DNA from: Rhodeus uyekii
Taxonomy: Eukaryota > Chordata > Actinopteri > Cypriniformes > Acheilognathidae
Reading direction: 5' to 3'
NCBI GenBank assembly: GCA_037043235.1
Contig: JAWRVZ010000054.1
Location: forward strand, 263,501-327,500
Length of the DNA: 64,000 nt
Positions 62,851 through 64,000 of the stretch are shown here, one piece after another. The notes under the pieces are model-generated. The model did not search any database. It was not told where the DNA came from and saw nothing but the letters and a program-made list of their open reading frames with translations. Position numbers and translations under genes: made by a program. Each line of letters begins with the position of its first letter. Positions within the stretch are counted from its first letter, which is position 1.

Positions 62851-63390
62851 TTTAGAAATGAACCTTTACAACTTTAAATGAAATAAATAAATGAATACTT
62901 TCATTCAGCATGAATTCACTCTGAATTGATCAAAAGCAACAGTAAAACTGTTACAATGTTACAAAATATTCTATTTCAAATACATGCTTTCTAATCATCA
63001 AAGAATTATGTGAGGGGAAAAAACTCTGTTTGTTTACTCAAGAATACGAAGCAGCAAAAACACTGATAATAATGAAAAAAAAAAAATCTAAATCTAAAAG
63101 GATTGCATGACACTGAAGATGACTATGCAAAAACGAGGACCTGATGCCACTAACCTGGTCAGAGTTCTTCCTCAGAAGTTGTCAGGCAAATGATAATAAC
63201 TTGTTCTTGTAAATATGGATCAGAAAGTGTGTGAAGGTTCCGTGGGCGTCCTGTCAGAGGGTGAAAACAGGCTCGTGCACATTCCTGGCAGAAACCCTGC
63301 TAAACACCACACAAGGATATTTCACATTAGATTAGAAATGTTTGCTAGCTAAACACCCACACACAGACATTCAGATGCAGCTAGGTGTGT

Positions 63391-63394
<4 letters not shown>
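62851..63394. other. non-coding, nothing recognised
   Basis: AT-rich, no gene. Confidence 0.45.

Positions 63395-63420
<26 letters not shown>
63395..63420. repeat. AC microsatellite
   Basis: About 13 AC dinucleotides, followed by seven A. Confidence 0.9.
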
Positions 63421-63425
<5 letters not shown>

Positions 63426-63722
63426 AAGTCTACTCCAGCTGTGTGACCCTTGCACAGAAAAGGTCAACGTCCTGTTCTTGCGGTCACCTGTTATTTCAAT
63501 TTCCGTCATGATAATGATGTAATTGGCTTGCTGACCCCAGAATTAACCTTTAACCTGTGTTGCCTGACACAACGGAACCATCACCTGAAATCCCATGACC
63601 CTTCTTTTTGCCCAGGAAGTCATGTTTCTATTTTAGGAGGCCAGATGAGGCCAATGTGTGTTTTTTGTTTGTTTTTCTTTCCCCCCAGGCTTCTCGATAC
63701 CGATAGTATCCATTTTAAACTC
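63421..63722. other. non-coding, nothing recognised
   Basis: Short unique stretch. The 92-aa frame here has no domain. Confidence 0.45.
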
Positions 63723-63835
63723 TCCTGAAAATGAAACTTGTGTCATCGTTTACTCACAGTCATGACATTCCATACCTGTACGAGTGACTTTCTTCTGGTG
63801 AACACAAAAGGAGATATTTGTTACATTTGTTACAT
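63723..63835. mobile_element. partial MITE of the cyprinid palindromic family
   Basis: AAAATGAAACTTGTGTCATC, TTTACTCACAGTCATGACAT and GTGACTTTCTTCTGGTGAAC correspond to half of the family seen at 41431-41644. Confidence 0.65.
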
Positions 63836-64000
63836 CGAAGGGACGTGTGTGATATGGGGAGAAACGACGAGTACAGGTTCCAACTGAAACTAGCTTTATT
63901 CTTCAAAAACGCAAAACAAAACACTTTAAATACAAACAGAAAACTGCACTCGTGTGCAAACTTGGAAAAAGCGACATCCACACACTACAAGAGATGCTAC

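Overview
This window is vertebrate nuclear DNA from a ray-finned fish, most likely a cyprinid. Three things point there: one gene with vertebrate-type introns, a tRNA-derived SINE with a cyprinid-like tail, and fish Tc1, hAT, pogo-like and LTR elements. The sequence between features is AT-rich. No prokaryotic-style operon, CRISPR array or rRNA is present.

I can support one protein-coding gene. It is a complete three-exon sox9 on the + strand: CDS 14594-15030, 15147-15394 and 15865-16556, giving 458 aa. It has a TATA-like promoter near 14357, a short upstream ORF at 14472, and a 3' UTR of about 1.3 kb ending at two AATAAA signals near 17860. Length (458 aa; zebrafish Sox9a about 462 and Sox9b about 407, from memory) leans towards the sox9a paralogue, but this is not settled by sequence.

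The 14 kb upstream and 46 kb downstream look like the gene desert known around vertebrate SOX9. No other host gene is recognisable. Upstream there is a 984-bp inverted-repeat transposon with a 6-bp target duplication (1837-2820), a SINE, and a 112-bp tandem array of about 11.6 copies (4795-6100). Downstream there is a LINE fragment next to a 27-bp minisatellite (24.2-25.2 kb), three solo-LTR-like insertions (29.1, 49.2 and 61.0 kb) and one weaker LTR-like block (25.4 kb). A hAT element with a perfect 8-bp target duplication has another element nested in it (38.2-39.6 kb). A pogo/Tigger-like element lies at 45.4-46.1 kb, a CpG-rich inverted-repeat element at 54.0-54.5 kb, and a broken Tc1 element at 59.9-61.0 kb. 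Many microsatellites and six SINE copies are scattered throughout.

The most interesting non-genic signals are candidate regulatory ones. These are the CAGCTG palindrome repeated in the 112-bp array, CRE palindromes carried by transposon copies, a perfect RFX X-box match at 47429, a near-consensus CTCF match at 48690, and compositionally distinct non-repeat blocks at 9.12-9.50, 22.6-22.8 and 47.2-47.5 kb that could be conserved enhancers. I did not find a convincing previously undescribed biological system. The regulatory claims are motif-level inferences.
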